Below are positions 26,540 to 36,150 of a stretch of 64,000 bases of DNA, piece by piece. Numbering within the stretch: position 1 is the first letter of the stretch; every line of letters begins with the position of its first letter. The DNA is taken from the NCBI RefSeq assembly GCF_004118155.1, contig NZ_SAIQ01000001.1:310001-374000 (forward strand), read 5' to 3'. The position numbers and the translations under genes were made by a program. The notes under the pieces are model-generated. The model worked only from the letters and a program-made list of their open reading frames with translations, was not told the origin of the DNA and ran no database searches. Origin of the DNA: Edaphocola flava. GTDB lineage: Bacteria; Bacteroidota; Bacteroidia; Chitinophagales; Chitinophagaceae.

Positions 26540-26905
26540 ATGGCACAGAAGAAAACACTGGTTTTAGGCGCCTCCGAAAACCTGGGAAGATATAGCAACA
26601 AAGCCATCCGCATGCTGCGCGAATTCGGGCATGAAGTCGTAGCCATCGGCAAGGAAACCGGCCAGGTGCTGGATGTGCCTTTCAGTAAAGAAAGACCTGA
26701 TTTTACGGATATAGATACCGTAACCCTCTACCTGAATCCGGCTAATCAGCAATCTTATTACGACTATATTTTATCACTCCATCCTAAACGTATTGTGTTC
26801 AATCCGGGCACGGAAAACCCTCAACTGGAGGAGATGGCTCGTGCAGCAGGCATTATACCACAGGAAGCCTGTACACTGGTACTGCTCAGTACCGGTCAAT
26901 ATTAA
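26540..26905 (+). CDS. CoA-binding protein (YccU-like)
   Basis: 121 residues from ATG 26540. An earlier in-frame ATG (26486) would put part of the coding region in a poorly conserved leader, so I prefer 26540. The Rossmann-type motif LVLGASENLGRYSNKA and VVAIGKE with IVFNPGTEN match the small CoA_binding_2 family. Its biological role is not established. A terminator follows at once. Confidence 0.88.
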   Translation: MAQKKTLVLGASENLGRYSNKAIRMLREFGHEVVAIGKETGQVLDVPFSKERPDFTDIDTVTLYLNPANQQSYYDYILSLHPKRIVFNPGTENPQLEEMARAAGIIPQEACTLVLLSTGQY

Positions 26906-26910
26906 TATAT

Positions 26911-26944
26911 CATCAAAGGCAGAGATAAATCTCTGCCTTTGATG
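26911..26944. terminator. Terminator of the CoA-binding gene
   Basis: A perfect 16-bp stem with a 2-base loop, 5 bases after the stop. The arms read ATCAAAGGCAGAGAT and its complement. Confidence 0.8.
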
Positions 26945-26973
26945 ATTATTGGGAATCCTATCAATTTTATTCA

Positions 26974-27453
26974 AACCGACTATCCGCATGTAGTAACCTT
27001 TTTTCTTCATCCTTTTGTCCGGCAACAAAAGGACCAAAAATGCCTTTGTTTTCATCAAGGCGATTGCATAGCACCGCCATTTTGTACCGTTGCGTGCATT
27101 GATCGTCTGAGCTTAACGTGTAATGCGTTCGGCGCTCAACGATCGCATCTCCACTCCAAAATGGCTATCGCTGTGATGAAAACAATAAGCGATCCGTACA
27201 AGTACAGATCGTTCAAATGGCCTTATAAATCCGGCGTCAAGAAAATCATTGGCTCGGTCGATAAAGTCGGAAACCACTGTCTGAGCGTAGCGAGTCTGGT
27301 TTGCGACCGACCGACACATTGATTTTTAGCCAGGGATTTATACAGCCTTGATTTTTTGGCGGTACCTTTTGCATCAAGGCAAAAGGTAACAATAGATATA
27401 AAAAGAATTTCTAAGCATAATGCTAGACTTTGTTTCCTTTAAGCGGATACTCT
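26974..27453 (+). repeat. Dispersed foldback repeat, complete copy (modules A, B, C)
   Basis: 480 bp in three parts. Module A (26974-27210) matches 9000-9222 in reverse; it begins near the hairpin CCTTTTGT/ACAAAAGG and pairs TTGTTTTCATC (near 27047) with GATGAAAACAA (near 27180). Module B (27219-27388) matches 77-246. Module C (27389-27453) matches 8901-8990 in reverse and ends at the stop codon of the barrel gene at 27454. No protein gene lies inside. The element sits between convergent genes. Confidence 0.85.
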
Positions 27454-28074
27454 TTATTCAAAAATACGGTAGTAAATACCTCCGAAGATAATACCTCTTG
27501 TCCCTAAAGCTACTTCGGTATACCCTCCGAACCGCTTGCCCCAGCTGGCACCGAATACGGTTAACTGGGCTACCGGGTAAAAGTAATTACTGCGGTCATA
27601 TTCCTGGCCGGATACCGGACCTGAAGCCTGATAAAAAGAGCCTCCTCCGCCTACAAGAAAACCACTGTATAAGGCTATTGAATTGCGCAAAAACCAACGA
27701 TAATTAGCCCCAAGTGCCAGGCTGGCAAAGCTGCGGTGGTGGTCAATCTCGCCATTACCCTGCTCATACGCCATTTGTTCAAATGAGCCATGGAACAGGA
27801 ACTGCAGGCGCTTGCTTGCACCATAGGTATATCCGATCTGCATAGGTGGCAGTACAGGATTACCCGCATTCAATGGCAATGGTTTGCTATACCAGAGATC
27901 GTTCCTGGCTGCTACACTGTTCGGCACGCCTATGCCGATATGCAACTGGTGATACCGCTCCAATTCCCTTGGCTGGCGGGCATTACGTATAGACACTTTA
28001 CTGTAGCGCTGTGCTGATAGAGACAGCGAGCCGCATAAGAATAGAAAAATTAAAGTCAATCGGGTTATAAACAT
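27454..28074 (-). CDS. Secreted outer membrane barrel-like protein (paralogue 1)
   Basis: 206 residues with a signal peptide ending at SLSAQ. The mature protein begins RYSKVSIRNAR and continues as alternating beta strands, ending in an aromatic residue, GGIYYRIFE, as outer membrane barrels do. The start box (AQRY..VSIRN) is shared with the next gene upstream (28152), so the two are paralogues. The function is unknown. Its stop abuts the repeat element. Confidence 0.75.
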   Translation of the reverse strand: MFITRLTLIFLFLCGSLSLSAQRYSKVSIRNARQPRELERYHQLHIGIGVPNSVAARNDLWYSKPLPLNAGNPVLPPMQIGYTYGASKRLQFLFHGSFEQMAYEQGNGEIDHHRSFASLALGANYRWFLRNSIALYSGFLVGGGGSFYQASGPVSGQEYDRSNYFYPVAQLTVFGASWGKRFGGYTEVALGTRGIIFGGIYYRIFE

Positions 28075-28151
28075 CGGTATAACAGGGTTTGATACTGCAA
28101 GATAAGACGATAAAACATAGGATACAAGTAGATTTCAGACTGCCCTGCGCG

Positions 28152-28820
28152 TCACCTCGAGGGAAAACGGTAATTGACCCCAGCTTTGACAACAAACATG
28201 GTTCCATAGCCCAATTCTCCTACAAAGCGAAAATTAGCTAAACCTCCGATCATGCCCAGCACAACAACCTGATATTGAAAGTTGCTTTTATATTTCCAAT
28301 CCTGAAAATCCTCAGCAAGCGGATCATAACGGGCACCCCTGATGATCGTTTGAGTAGTAGATGCACCAACCCCGGCACCAGAATACAGCCAATAATTTTC
28401 ATCACCGGGATCACCTGGCTTATACCAATAATAACGAACCTGCAGTAAAGCACTCAACATATCTTTATGTACAGATTGAAGCCTATTATTTTGATCAATT
28501 TCAGCCCGTTTATTTACATCATAATACAGCTCCATGCCAAAGGAATATTTGCTGCCGGGTGAGGCATAATAAGCCAAGTTAGCACCCGTAAAATAGGTAG
28601 TAAAATCTTCCAGATTGGCCTTTGAAAACCAGGGAGAATGGCTTACACCGCGGGCACTCGGAAATTTTACCGCAACCTGTACTTCATGCGTCCAGTGTGC
28701 GGGATCTTTATGCTGCTTTGTCTTTCCATTCCGGATACTCACACCCTGGTAGCGTTGTGCGGTGACAGGAATTGCGCCCATGCAAAGGAACAGCAAACAA
28801 GGCAAAACCGGATTCTTCAT
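28152..28820 (-). CDS. Secreted outer membrane barrel-like protein (paralogue 2)
   Basis: 222 residues with a signal peptide (FLCMGAIPVTA) followed by QRYQGVSIRNGKTK, the box shared with the gene at 27454. Strands of alternating hydrophobic residues end in VVKAGVNYRF. Both are of similar length and lie 77 bp apart in the same direction. Family unknown. Confidence 0.75.
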   Translation of the reverse strand: MKNPVLPCLLFLCMGAIPVTAQRYQGVSIRNGKTKQHKDPAHWTHEVQVAVKFPSARGVSHSPWFSKANLEDFTTYFTGANLAYYASPGSKYSFGMELYYDVNKRAEIDQNNRLQSVHKDMLSALLQVRYYWYKPGDPGDENYWLYSGAGVGASTTQTIIRGARYDPLAEDFQDWKYKSNFQYQVVVLGMIGGLANFRFVGELGYGTMFVVKAGVNYRFPSR

Positions 28821-28841
28821 GGGATAAGCTCTTTTTTTAAT

Positions 28842-28849
28842 TAACTTTG
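28842..28849 (+). promoter_or_regulatory. Probable -7 element for methylmalonyl-CoA mutase
   Basis: TAACTTTG matches TAnnTTTG and lies 33 bases upstream of the ATG at 28883. No clear -33 TTTG is present. Confidence 0.4.
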
Positions 28850-28882
28850 TTCCCGATTCATTTATTATCTATAGTCACAAGA

Positions 28883-31009
28883 ATGCGTAAAAATTTTTCT
28901 GATATTCCCTTTGTTCCTGCCGGCAAAGTAACATCTGCCCCTAAAGCCTCCTTTACAACGGCCGAGGGCATTCCGGTACAGAACAATTACTCCTTATCGG
29001 ATATAAAGAATAAAAAACAACTGCATTTTGCAGCCGGAATTGCTCCGTTTTTAAGAGGACCATATACCAGCATGTACGTGCAGAAACCATGGACCATACG
29101 CCAGTATGCAGGTTTCAGTACTGCGGAAGAAAGTAATGCCTTCTATCGCCGAAACCTTGCTGCAGGTCAGAAAGGGCTTTCTGTAGCCTTCGACCTGGCT
29201 ACGCACCGCGGCTACGACAGTGATCACGACCGTGTGGTAGGCGATGTGGGTAAAGCCGGTGTGGCCATCGATTCTATCCTGGATATGAAGATCCTGTTTG
29301 ATCAGATTCCGCTGGATGAAATGAGTGTATCCATGACCATGAATGGTGCGGTGCTGCCGATCCTGGCATTCTATATTGTTGCGGCCGAAGAACAGGGCGT
29401 AGCCATGGAGAAACTGAGCGGTACCATACAGAACGATATCCTGAAAGAGTTCATGGTGCGTAATACCTATGTATACCCACCGGAACACTCTATGAAGATC
29501 ATTGCAGACATATTTGAGTTTACCTCTCAGAATATGCCCAAATTCAACTCTATTTCCATCAGCGGCTACCACATGCAGGAAGCCGGTGCTACAGCCGATA
29601 TTGAACTGGCCTACACCCTGGCTGATGGTCTGGAATATATTCGTACAGGTATCAGTGCCGGTCTGAAAATTGATGACTTCGCACCACGCCTGTCCTTCTT
29701 CTGGGCGATAGGTATGAACCACTTTATGGAGATTGCCAAAATGCGTGCAGCACGCATGCTCTGGGCCAAAATCGTAAAACAGTTCAACCCGCTTAAAGAA
29801 AAGAGTATGGCTTTGCGCACGCACTGTCAGACCAGCGGATGGAGCCTTACCGAACAGGACCCGTTCAACAATGTGGCCCGTACCGCTATTGAAGCGCTGG
29901 CAGCAGCGATGGGACATACCCAGAGCCTGCACACCAATGCCCTGGATGAGGCGATTGCCTTACCTACAGACTTCAGTGCGCGTATTGCCCGTAATACACA
30001 GATCATTTTACAACAGGAAACCGACATCTGCCGCACGGTAGACCCCTGGGGCGGTTCGCATTATATAGAATACCTGACCGAGCAGATTGCAGAAAAAGCA
30101 TGGACCCTGATCGAAGAGGTAGAAGCACTGGGTGGTATGGCTAAAGCCATCGAAACCGGTGTACCTAAGATGCGTATTGAAGAAGCTGCAGCCAAGAAAC
30201 AGGCCCGTATTGATGGTGGACTGGATATCATTGTAGGGGTAAATAACTACACTACCGATGAGCAGTCTGATATTGAAATCCTGGAGGTAGATAATACCAA
30301 AGTACGCATCCAGCAGCTGGCGCGTTTAAAAGAACTGAAAGAAAACCGTGATAATACTAAAGTACAGGCGGCCCTGGAAGCCCTTACCGAAGCGGCTGCT
30401 TCCGGAAAAGGTAACCTGCTGGCACTGGCTATTGAAGCGGCACGCTTAAGAGCGACTTTAGGGGAGATTTCCTTTGCCCTGGAGAAAGTATTCGGTCGTT
30501 ACCAGGCAAGAATCAGAAGTATTTCCGGTGTATATTCTAAAGAGATTGCTATGGATGAAAGTTTCCAGCAGGCCCGTAAACTGGCCGATGAATTTGCTGT
30601 CCTGGAGGGTCGTCGTCCCCGTATTATGGTGGCGAAGATGGGACAGGACGGTCACGATCGCGGAGCCAAGGTAATTGCGACCAGCTTTGCCGATCTGGGT
30701 TTTGATGTGGATATCGGACCTTTATTCCAAACACCTGCCGAGGCGGCCAAACAAGCCGTTGAGAATGATGTGCATGTACTGGGTGTATCCAGCCTGGCTG
30801 CCGGTCACAAAACACTGGTACCGCAGGTAATCGAGGAATTGAAGAAATATGGCCGTGAAGACATTATGGTGGTAGCGGGCGGAGTAATTCCGCAGCAGGA
30901 CTATGATTTCCTGTTTGCTGCCGGTGTAAGTTTTGTATTCGGACCGGGTACGATTATTGCCAAGAGTGCCATTGATATCCTGAAAAAGCTAATGGCTGCA
31001 GAAGCTTAA
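28883..31009 (+). CDS. scpA: Methylmalonyl-CoA mutase, large B12-binding subunit
   Basis: 708 residues from ATG 28883 (an upstream in-frame ATG at 28847 would start on the promoter element). The N-terminal barrel carries [13 protein letters not shown] and [17 protein letters not shown]; the C-terminal cobalamin domain carries [10 protein letters not shown] with the axial His591. The enzyme interconverts succinyl-CoA and methylmalonyl-CoA. No small subunit, epimerase or meaB-type chaperone gene is next to it, so it may work alone as in E. coli Sbm or have its partner elsewhere. Confidence 0.95.
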   Translation: MRKNFSDIPFVPAGKVTSAPKASFTTAEGIPVQNNYSLSDIKNKKQLHFAAGIAPFLRGPYTSMYVQKPWTIRQYAGFSTAEESNAFYRRNLAAGQKGLSVAFDLATHRGYDSDHDRVVGDVGKAGVAIDSILDMKILFDQIPLDEMSVSMTMNGAVLPILAFYIVAAEEQGVAMEKLSGTIQNDILKEFMVRNTYVYPPEHSMKIIADIFEFTSQNMPKFNSISISGYHMQEAGATADIELAYTLADGLEYIRTGISAGLKIDDFAPRLSFFWAIGMNHFMEIAKMRAARMLWAKIVKQFNPLKEKSMALRTHCQTSGWSLTEQDPFNNVARTAIEALAAAMGHTQSLHTNALDEAIALPTDFSARIARNTQIILQQETDICRTVDPWGGSHYIEYLTEQIAEKAWTLIEEVEALGGMAKAIETGVPKMRIEEAAAKKQARIDGGLDIIVGVNNYTTDEQSDIEILEVDNTKVRIQQLARLKELKENRDNTKVQAALEALTEAAASGKGNLLALAIEAARLRATLGEISFALEKVFGRYQARIRSISGVYSKEIAMDESFQQARKLADEFAVLEGRRPRIMVAKMGQDGHDRGAKVIATSFADLGFDVDIGPLFQTPAEAAKQAVENDVHVLGVSSLAAGHKTLVPQVIEELKKYGREDIMVVAGGVIPQQDYDFLFAAGVSFVFGPGTIIAKSAIDILKKLMAAEA

Positions 31010-31024
31010 GCAAAACGGATTATG

Positions 31025-31076
31025 TATAAAATCAGATCGGGTCAGATGATATCATCTGACCCGATCTGATTTTATA
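31025..31076. terminator. Bidirectional terminator between mutase and barrel gene
   Basis: A perfect palindrome of 52 bp whose outer arms are A/T-rich (TATAAAATCAGATC and complement). It sits between the convergent genes ending at 31009 and 31088. Confidence 0.88.
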
Positions 31077-31087
31077 ATACAATATGA

Positions 31088-31906
31088 CTATATCGTTTTA
31101 CAATCATTACGGTTACTCTTATTGACCCGCACCCCGCCTTTGAGCCGGCCAAAATACAGGTGCAACCCGGCAGCAAAGTTAGCGTACCGTACACGGCTGT
31201 TGAATCCATACTCCCGGCTCACTGCAACAGCACTATTTCCATACATAACCGTAGCCTGTGCTGGCGTATTGGAGATCAGGTTCTGAATGTACATAAAGCT
31301 TATAGATAAGCGCTGGTCCTGCCCTAATGGAAAAATTTCCATGCCCAGCTCCACTGCGGGCATAATGGTGGCCGAACGCAAGAAGCGTCTGCTGTTTTCT
31401 GCATTATGGGTAACACTTACCGAAGATGTAGTGCCGGAACCGCTTATCCTATACATGTAGCCATCTTGTACGCCAACAGAGAAACCCGCAGTAAATGCGG
31501 TTGACAAATAATAAGTCCAATCTACTCTATGCCCATACCTGGCCACCAGAGACCAGGTACCCCAGCCATACTCCAGCTCTTCTTTTCCCGTTTGGTTAAA
31601 TGAAGCAATGGGCTCGGGGGTAACAGAGCGGATGCTATGCTGCACCAGATAACGGCCTCCCAGGTATACAAACTGCTTCGTACTCAACCAGGGATAAGTC
31701 TTCACACCCAGATCAATCCCTAAATTGGAGGAGCCATTATCAGCTTTCCAATCTCCGATTTTACGGGCATACATATCATTACCCCAGCTAGAGTTATACA
31801 GTACCCCTACCGTAAACCGGTAATCCTGTGCGTGTAACGGGTTAGCTGTACACAACAGGATCAGCAGACCGATACTCCATTTCTTCAGACAAATATTCAA
31901 ATGCAT
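31088..31906 (-). CDS. Secreted beta-barrel-like protein
   Basis: 272 residues with a signal peptide ending near LHAQD. The mature part is a run of predicted beta strands with aromatic girdles (VYLGGRYLVQ, WSLVARYGHRV, ANFAAGLHLYF). It looks like a small outer membrane porin-type protein. No specific family is recognised. Confidence 0.65.
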   Translation of the reverse strand: MHLNICLKKWSIGLLILLCTANPLHAQDYRFTVGVLYNSSWGNDMYARKIGDWKADNGSSNLGIDLGVKTYPWLSTKQFVYLGGRYLVQHSIRSVTPEPIASFNQTGKEELEYGWGTWSLVARYGHRVDWTYYLSTAFTAGFSVGVQDGYMYRISGSGTTSSVSVTHNAENSRRFLRSATIMPAVELGMEIFPLGQDQRLSISFMYIQNLISNTPAQATVMYGNSAVAVSREYGFNSRVRYANFAAGLHLYFGRLKGGVRVNKSNRNDCKTI

Positions 31907-32004
31907 ATATATGATATATTGCCGCGCAAGATAATAACAATATACGGCTATTAAAAATTCTCAATACATTCGGCTAGCTATTACCTAAAACAGTGGCAAT
32001 TATT

Positions 32005-32012
32005 TATATTTG
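32005..32012 (+). promoter_or_regulatory. -7 promoter element for pheS
   Basis: TATATTTG ends 7 bases before the pheS ATG at 32020, predicting a leaderless or nearly leaderless mRNA. The -33 region shows only TTA. Confidence 0.5.
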
Positions 32013-32019
32013 CAGTCTT

Positions 32020-33051
32020 ATGGAATTTTTGAAGCAAAAAGTTGAGGCACTCCAGCAGGAAATTGCCAATATACAGCCCGGTAATGCAGACGAACTGGAA
32101 GCGTTTCGTATTAAATTTTTAGGCACTAAAGGTTTGGTAAAAGACGTTTTCGGCGCAATGAAAGATGTAGCCCCTGCCGATAAAAAGGATGCGGGTCAGT
32201 TATTGAATGCGTTCAAACAGTTTGCAGAAGGGCATTACGAAAAATTCAAGCATTTACAGGGCGGCTCCGGCCAGGCTAAGCAGGCGGGTATAGATTTATC
32301 CCTGCCGGGCACACATATGCCGGTAGGCACCCGTCACCCGCTGAGGGTAACTGAAAATGAGATTGTAAGTATCTTTAACAAAATCGGATTTACCGTAGCG
32401 GAAGGACCGGAAATCGAAGATGACTGGCATAACTTCACCTCGCTGAATATGCCGGCAGACCATACGGCAAGGGATATGCAGGACACATTCTATGTAGCCC
32501 AAAACCCAGACTGGATCTTACGTACCCATACTTCCTCTGTACAAGCCCGTGTGCTGGAAGAAGGTAACCTTCCGGTAAGAGTGATCTGCCCGGGAAGAGT
32601 GTACCGCAATGAAACGATCAGCGCCCGTGCACACTGTTTCTTCCATCAGACAGAAGGTCTTTACATTGATAAAAATGTGTCTTTTGCAGACCTGAAACAA
32701 GTACTCTATTACTTCGTGACTGAAATGTTCGGCAGCAATACTAAAGTACGTTTCCGTCCGTCATACTTCCCATTCACCGAGCCGAGTGCTGAGATGGATA
32801 TCAGCTGTACCGTATGTGGCGGTGATGGCTGTAACCTGTGTAAACATACCGGCTGGGTAGAGATCCTGGGTTGTGGTATGGTACATCCAGACCTGCTGCG
32901 CAACTTCGGCATTGACCCTGAAGAATATTCCGGCTTTGCTTTCGGTATGGGTGTAGAGCGTATTACACAGATCAAGTACCAGGTAAACGATTTACGTTTA
33001 TATTCTCAGAATGACGTACGCTTCTTGAAGCAGTTTACCCCAATTCAATAA
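32020..33051 (+). CDS. pheS: Phenylalanyl-tRNA synthetase alpha subunit
   Basis: 343 residues from ATG 32020. It has the N-terminal coiled-coil, GTRHPLRVTENEIVSIF, motif 2 (RTHTSSVQAR) and motif 3 (GFAFGMGVERITQIKY) of class II synthetases. A Cys-rich insert CTVCGGDGCNLCKHTGW is the known Bacteroidota/cyanobacterial form. The beta subunit gene pheT is not in the window. Confidence 0.96.
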   Translation: MEFLKQKVEALQQEIANIQPGNADELEAFRIKFLGTKGLVKDVFGAMKDVAPADKKDAGQLLNAFKQFAEGHYEKFKHLQGGSGQAKQAGIDLSLPGTHMPVGTRHPLRVTENEIVSIFNKIGFTVAEGPEIEDDWHNFTSLNMPADHTARDMQDTFYVAQNPDWILRTHTSSVQARVLEEGNLPVRVICPGRVYRNETISARAHCFFHQTEGLYIDKNVSFADLKQVLYYFVTEMFGSNTKVRFRPSYFPFTEPSAEMDISCTVCGGDGCNLCKHTGWVEILGCGMVHPDLLRNFGIDPEEYSGFAFGMGVERITQIKYQVNDLRLYSQNDVRFLKQFTPIQ

Positions 33052-33063
33052 AATGTTACAGAT

Positions 33064-33092
33064 GCAGTAAGCCCTTGGGCTTACTGCCTTTT
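33064..33092 (+). terminator. Terminator of pheS
   Basis: GCAGTAAGCCC pairs with GGGCTTACTGC around TT, followed by CTTTTAG. It begins 13 bases after the stop. Confidence 0.85.
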
Positions 33093-33122
33093 AGTATATA
33101 CAATACTCTAAACGATTTACTC

Positions 33123-34112
33123 TTGATATTAGTTACCGGCGCAAGCGGCTTTTTGGGCAATCATTTACTGGCAGAACTAACAGGACTGTCTGTTCCGATA
33201 CGCGCATTGTATCACAAGCGCCGTCCGGAATGGGAGCATCCGCTGGTAGAATGGTGTGCGTGTGACCTGCTGGACACTTATGCCGTAGCTGAGGTGATGA
33301 AAGGAGTAGATACCGTATTTCACTGTGCCGCCATCGTATCGTTCGAGGCAAAAGACCAGCACCGCGTGGTAGAGCATAACCGTATGGCTACGGCTCATGT
33401 CGTAGACGAAGCGATGGATGCAGGTGTTCGAAGACTGGTGCATGTCAGCAGTATTGCAGCACTGGGTCGTGCTGCCGCACAAACCAACCTGGTCAATGAA
33501 GAAACACACTGGCAGGATAGTTCAACCAACTCGGCCTACGCCATAGGTAAGTACTATGCCGAAATGGAAGTCTGGCGCGGCATGGCAGAAGGCCTGAATG
33601 CTGTGATCATAAACCCCGGTATTATACTGGGGGAAACCCATGACTGGAACGAGGGTTCTGCGGCATTGATCAAGACAGCTTATAATGAGCTGTCCTGGTA
33701 TACCGAAGGGGTTAACGGCTGGGTAGATGTGAAAGATGTGGCCCGTGCCATGATCTCCCTGATGCATAGTGATATACAGGAGGAGCGTTTTATCCTTACA
33801 GAAGGCAATCATTCTTATCGTGAAATTTTCACCCTCATGGCGCAGGCTTTAGGGAAGAAAGCACCTTACCGGAAAGCGGGCAAATTAGCTTCCGGTTTAT
33901 TATGGAGGCTGATGGCCCTCAAAAAAATATTTACCGGTAAGCGTTCCAGCATTACCCGTGAAACCGCACGTACCGCACAATCTCAGTGCTTTTACGACAA
34001 TACTAAATGGTTGCAGGCTATGCCTGACTTCCATTTTACCCCTATATCTGAAACGATTCAACGTATGGCAGGTGCCTTTCTGCAGGTGCAGACATCAACT
34101 GCCCGTGCCTAG
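33123..34112 (+). CDS. NAD-dependent epimerase/dehydratase (extended SDR)
   Basis: 329 residues starting at TTG 33123. Earlier in-frame starts lie inside the pheS terminator, and the Rossmann motif ILVTGASGFLGNHLL begins at once after this one. The catalytic YAIGKYYAE (YxxxK) follows VHVSSIAALG. It belongs to the family of extended SDRs that act on nucleotide sugars or dihydroflavonol-like substrates; the substrate cannot be read. It stands alone between pheS and rho. Confidence 0.85.
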   Translation: MILVTGASGFLGNHLLAELTGLSVPIRALYHKRRPEWEHPLVEWCACDLLDTYAVAEVMKGVDTVFHCAAIVSFEAKDQHRVVEHNRMATAHVVDEAMDAGVRRLVHVSSIAALGRAAAQTNLVNEETHWQDSSTNSAYAIGKYYAEMEVWRGMAEGLNAVIINPGIILGETHDWNEGSAALIKTAYNELSWYTEGVNGWVDVKDVARAMISLMHSDIQEERFILTEGNHSYREIFTLMAQALGKKAPYRKAGKLASGLLWRLMALKKIFTGKRSSITRETARTAQSQCFYDNTKWLQAMPDFHFTPISETIQRMAGAFLQVQTSTARA

Positions 34113-34141
34113 TCGCAACACGGCACACGTATTATTATTTT

Positions 34142-34172
34142 TTTGCTATTCGGTATTTTTTTTGTAATCTTG
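34142..34172 (+). promoter_or_regulatory. Bacteroidota-type promoter for rho
   Basis: TTTG at 34142-34145, 19 bases, then TAATCTTG at 34165-34172 (one mismatch to TAnnTTTG). The transcription start would be near 34180, giving a leader of about 125 bases before rho. Confidence 0.65.
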
Positions 34173-34302
34173 CATAACAAGTCGGGCGAAATATTCAATT
34201 CGCTCCGGTCTCTCTTCCTAAATTTTATTTCAACAATTTCACACAAATCCCCCCACGTGTACATTCTATCAAAGAATCACTAAACTTAATCAAACTTATT
34301 CA

Positions 34303-36030
34303 ATGCCATACGATATCAATCAACTTCAAGAGATGATTGTTCCAGAGCTAAACGATATAGCGGAACAACTTGGAGTGACTAATTTCAAAAAATTAGAGAA
34401 GCAGGAATTAATATATAAAATCATTGACAAACAGGCTTCAACAAGTGCCCTTGAACCGGACAAACCGAAAAGAGCACGCAAGCCGAGAATAGAAAAAAAG
34501 ACTGCTGAAGAAAGAGAAGAACAAGGCACTCCGGCACCTGAAGTAGCTGCAGCAATTGAGGAAGCACCTGTCCTGGAAAACAAATTAAAAAAAGAAGCCA
34601 GACCGAAGAAACAGGTTAAAAAGACCAAAACAGAAATTCAGGCAATCAACGAAGCTGCTGATCTGGAGTTTGACGCACCGGAAGAAACCACTGTCCCTGC
34701 TACTATAAGCAATGAATCCAGTGCAGCCCCTACTATTCCTACCAAAGAAGTTATCGTAACCGAATCTGGCGAAGCAATCGAATTACAGGAGCCTAATCCT
34801 GTATCTGAACCACAAACAGAGCGTTACACACATAAAAATAAACAACAACATAACAATAAACAGCAACAACCGCAGCACCGCAACCAACAGGAGCAAAGCA
34901 ATTTCAATATTGAATTTGACGGCGTGATTGAAAGTGAAGGTGTACTGGAGATGATGCCTGACGGTTATGGTTTTCTGCGCAGCAGTGACTATAACTACCT
35001 CAGCTCTCCGGATGATATTTATGTTTCCCCTTCTCAGATCAAACTGTTTGGCCTGAAAACCGGCGATACCGTAAAAGGTAATGTACGTCCACCAAAAGAA
35101 GGTGAGAAATATTTTGCATTGCTTAAAGTATCTACCATCAATGGTCGCCTTCCGGAAGAGATCCGTGACCGTGTACCATTTGATTACCTTACCCCACTCT
35201 TCCCGAACGAAAAACTAAACCTGGATATGGGTGCAAGCAACCTGAGCACACGTATCATGGACCTGTTTACTCCGATCGGAAAAGGACAGCGTGGCCTGAT
35301 CGTGGCACAGCCTAAAACAGGTAAAACCATGTTGCTGAAAGAGATTGCAAATGCTATTGCTGCGAATCATCCGGAATGTTACCTGATGATCGTACTGATC
35401 GATGAGCGTCCGGAAGAGGTGACAGATATGCAGCGCAGCGTAAATGCAGAGGTGATCGCCTCTACTTTTGACGAGCCTGCAGAGAAGCACGTTAAGGTAT
35501 CGGGTATTGCTTTACAGAAGGCCAAGCGCCTGGTAGAAGTAGGTCATGATGTAGTGATCCTGCTCGACTCTATTACCCGTCTGGCCCGCGCACACAATAC
35601 CGTGGCTCCGGCATCCGGTAAGGTACTGAGTGGTGGTGTGGAAGCTAATGCCATGCAGAAACCAAAACAATTCTTTGGTGCAGCACGTAAGATCGAAAAC
35701 GGTGGCTCACTGACCATCCTGGCTACAGCCCTGACCGATACCGGTTCCCGTATGGATGATTACATCTTCGAGGAATTTAAAGGTACCGGTAATATGGAGC
35801 TGCAACTGGATCGTAAACTGGCCAACAAACGTATCTTCCCGGCTATCGACATTACCTCATCCTCTACCCGTCGTGACGATCTGCTGATGAGCAAGGAAGC
35901 ACTGGGTAAAATGTGGGTATTGCGTAACCACCTGTCCGATATGAATACAGATGAGGCGATGAAATTCTTACTGCAGAACATGAAAGGAACCCGCAGCAAT
36001 GAAGAGTTCCTGATTACAATGAACAAATAA
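34303..36030 (+). CDS. rho: Transcription termination factor Rho with disordered insert
   Basis: 575 residues, far longer than E. coli Rho (419). The Rho N domain (1-45) is followed by a charged, low-complexity insert (about 46-200) ending in an Asn/Gln-rich part (about 178-200, [19 protein letters not shown]). The RNA-binding cold-shock domain (about 205-280) and the ATPase follow, with Walker A PKTGKT (337-342) and [11 protein letters not shown]. Rho is an RNA helicase that ends transcription. In Bacteroides thetaiotaomicron a similar disordered region is reported to drive phase separation; here this is an inference from composition. It has a clear promoter and a roughly 125-base leader. 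Confidence 0.96.
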   Translation: MPYDINQLQEMIVPELNDIAEQLGVTNFKKLEKQELIYKIIDKQASTSALEPDKPKRARKPRIEKKTAEEREEQGTPAPEVAAAIEEAPVLENKLKKEARPKKQVKKTKTEIQAINEAADLEFDAPEETTVPATISNESSAAPTIPTKEVIVTESGEAIELQEPNPVSEPQTERYTHKNKQQHNNKQQQPQHRNQQEQSNFNIEFDGVIESEGVLEMMPDGYGFLRSSDYNYLSSPDDIYVSPSQIKLFGLKTGDTVKGNVRPPKEGEKYFALLKVSTINGRLPEEIRDRVPFDYLTPLFPNEKLNLDMGASNLSTRIMDLFTPIGKGQRGLIVAQPKTGKTMLLKEIANAIAANHPECYLMIVLIDERPEEVTDMQRSVNAEVIASTFDEPAEKHVKVSGIALQKAKRLVEVGHDVVILLDSITRLARAHNTVAPASGKVLSGGVEANAMQKPKQFFGAARKIENGGSLTILATALTDTGSRMDDYIFEEFKGTGNMELQLDRKLANKRIFPAIDITSSSTRRDDLLMSKEALGKMWVLRNHLSDMNTDEAMKFLLQNMKGTRSNEEFLITMNK

Positions 36031-36050
36031 TCTGAATCATAAATTAATAC

Positions 36051-36084
36051 AAAAGAAGCGCCGCTGAATAGCGGCGCTTCTTTT
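36051..36084 (+). terminator. Terminator of rho
   Basis: A perfect 15-bp stem with a GAAT loop, ending in TTTTGTG. It lies 20 bases past the stop. Confidence 0.88.
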
Positions 36085-36118
36085 GTGTTAAGACGTTATC
36101 TTTTGCGCGCAATTCCCG

Positions 36119-36126
36119 TATATTTG
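36119..36126 (+). promoter_or_regulatory. Probable -7 element for the membrane protein gene
   Basis: TATATTTG matches TAnnTTTG and ends 24 bases before ATG 36151. No TTTG at the right distance is seen. Confidence 0.4.
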
Positions 36127-36150
36127 ATATTCAGCTATAAAAGCCATCTC

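Noticed and set aside
26939-27322. Open reading frame of 127 codons in the repeat
   Set aside because: It crosses repeat modules A and B, and the reversed copy gives different products; the foldback structure explains the open frame.
29051-29932. Long antisense frame inside the methylmalonyl-CoA mutase gene
   Set aside because: A shadow of the highly conserved coding sequence on the other strand; its translation has no family resemblance.
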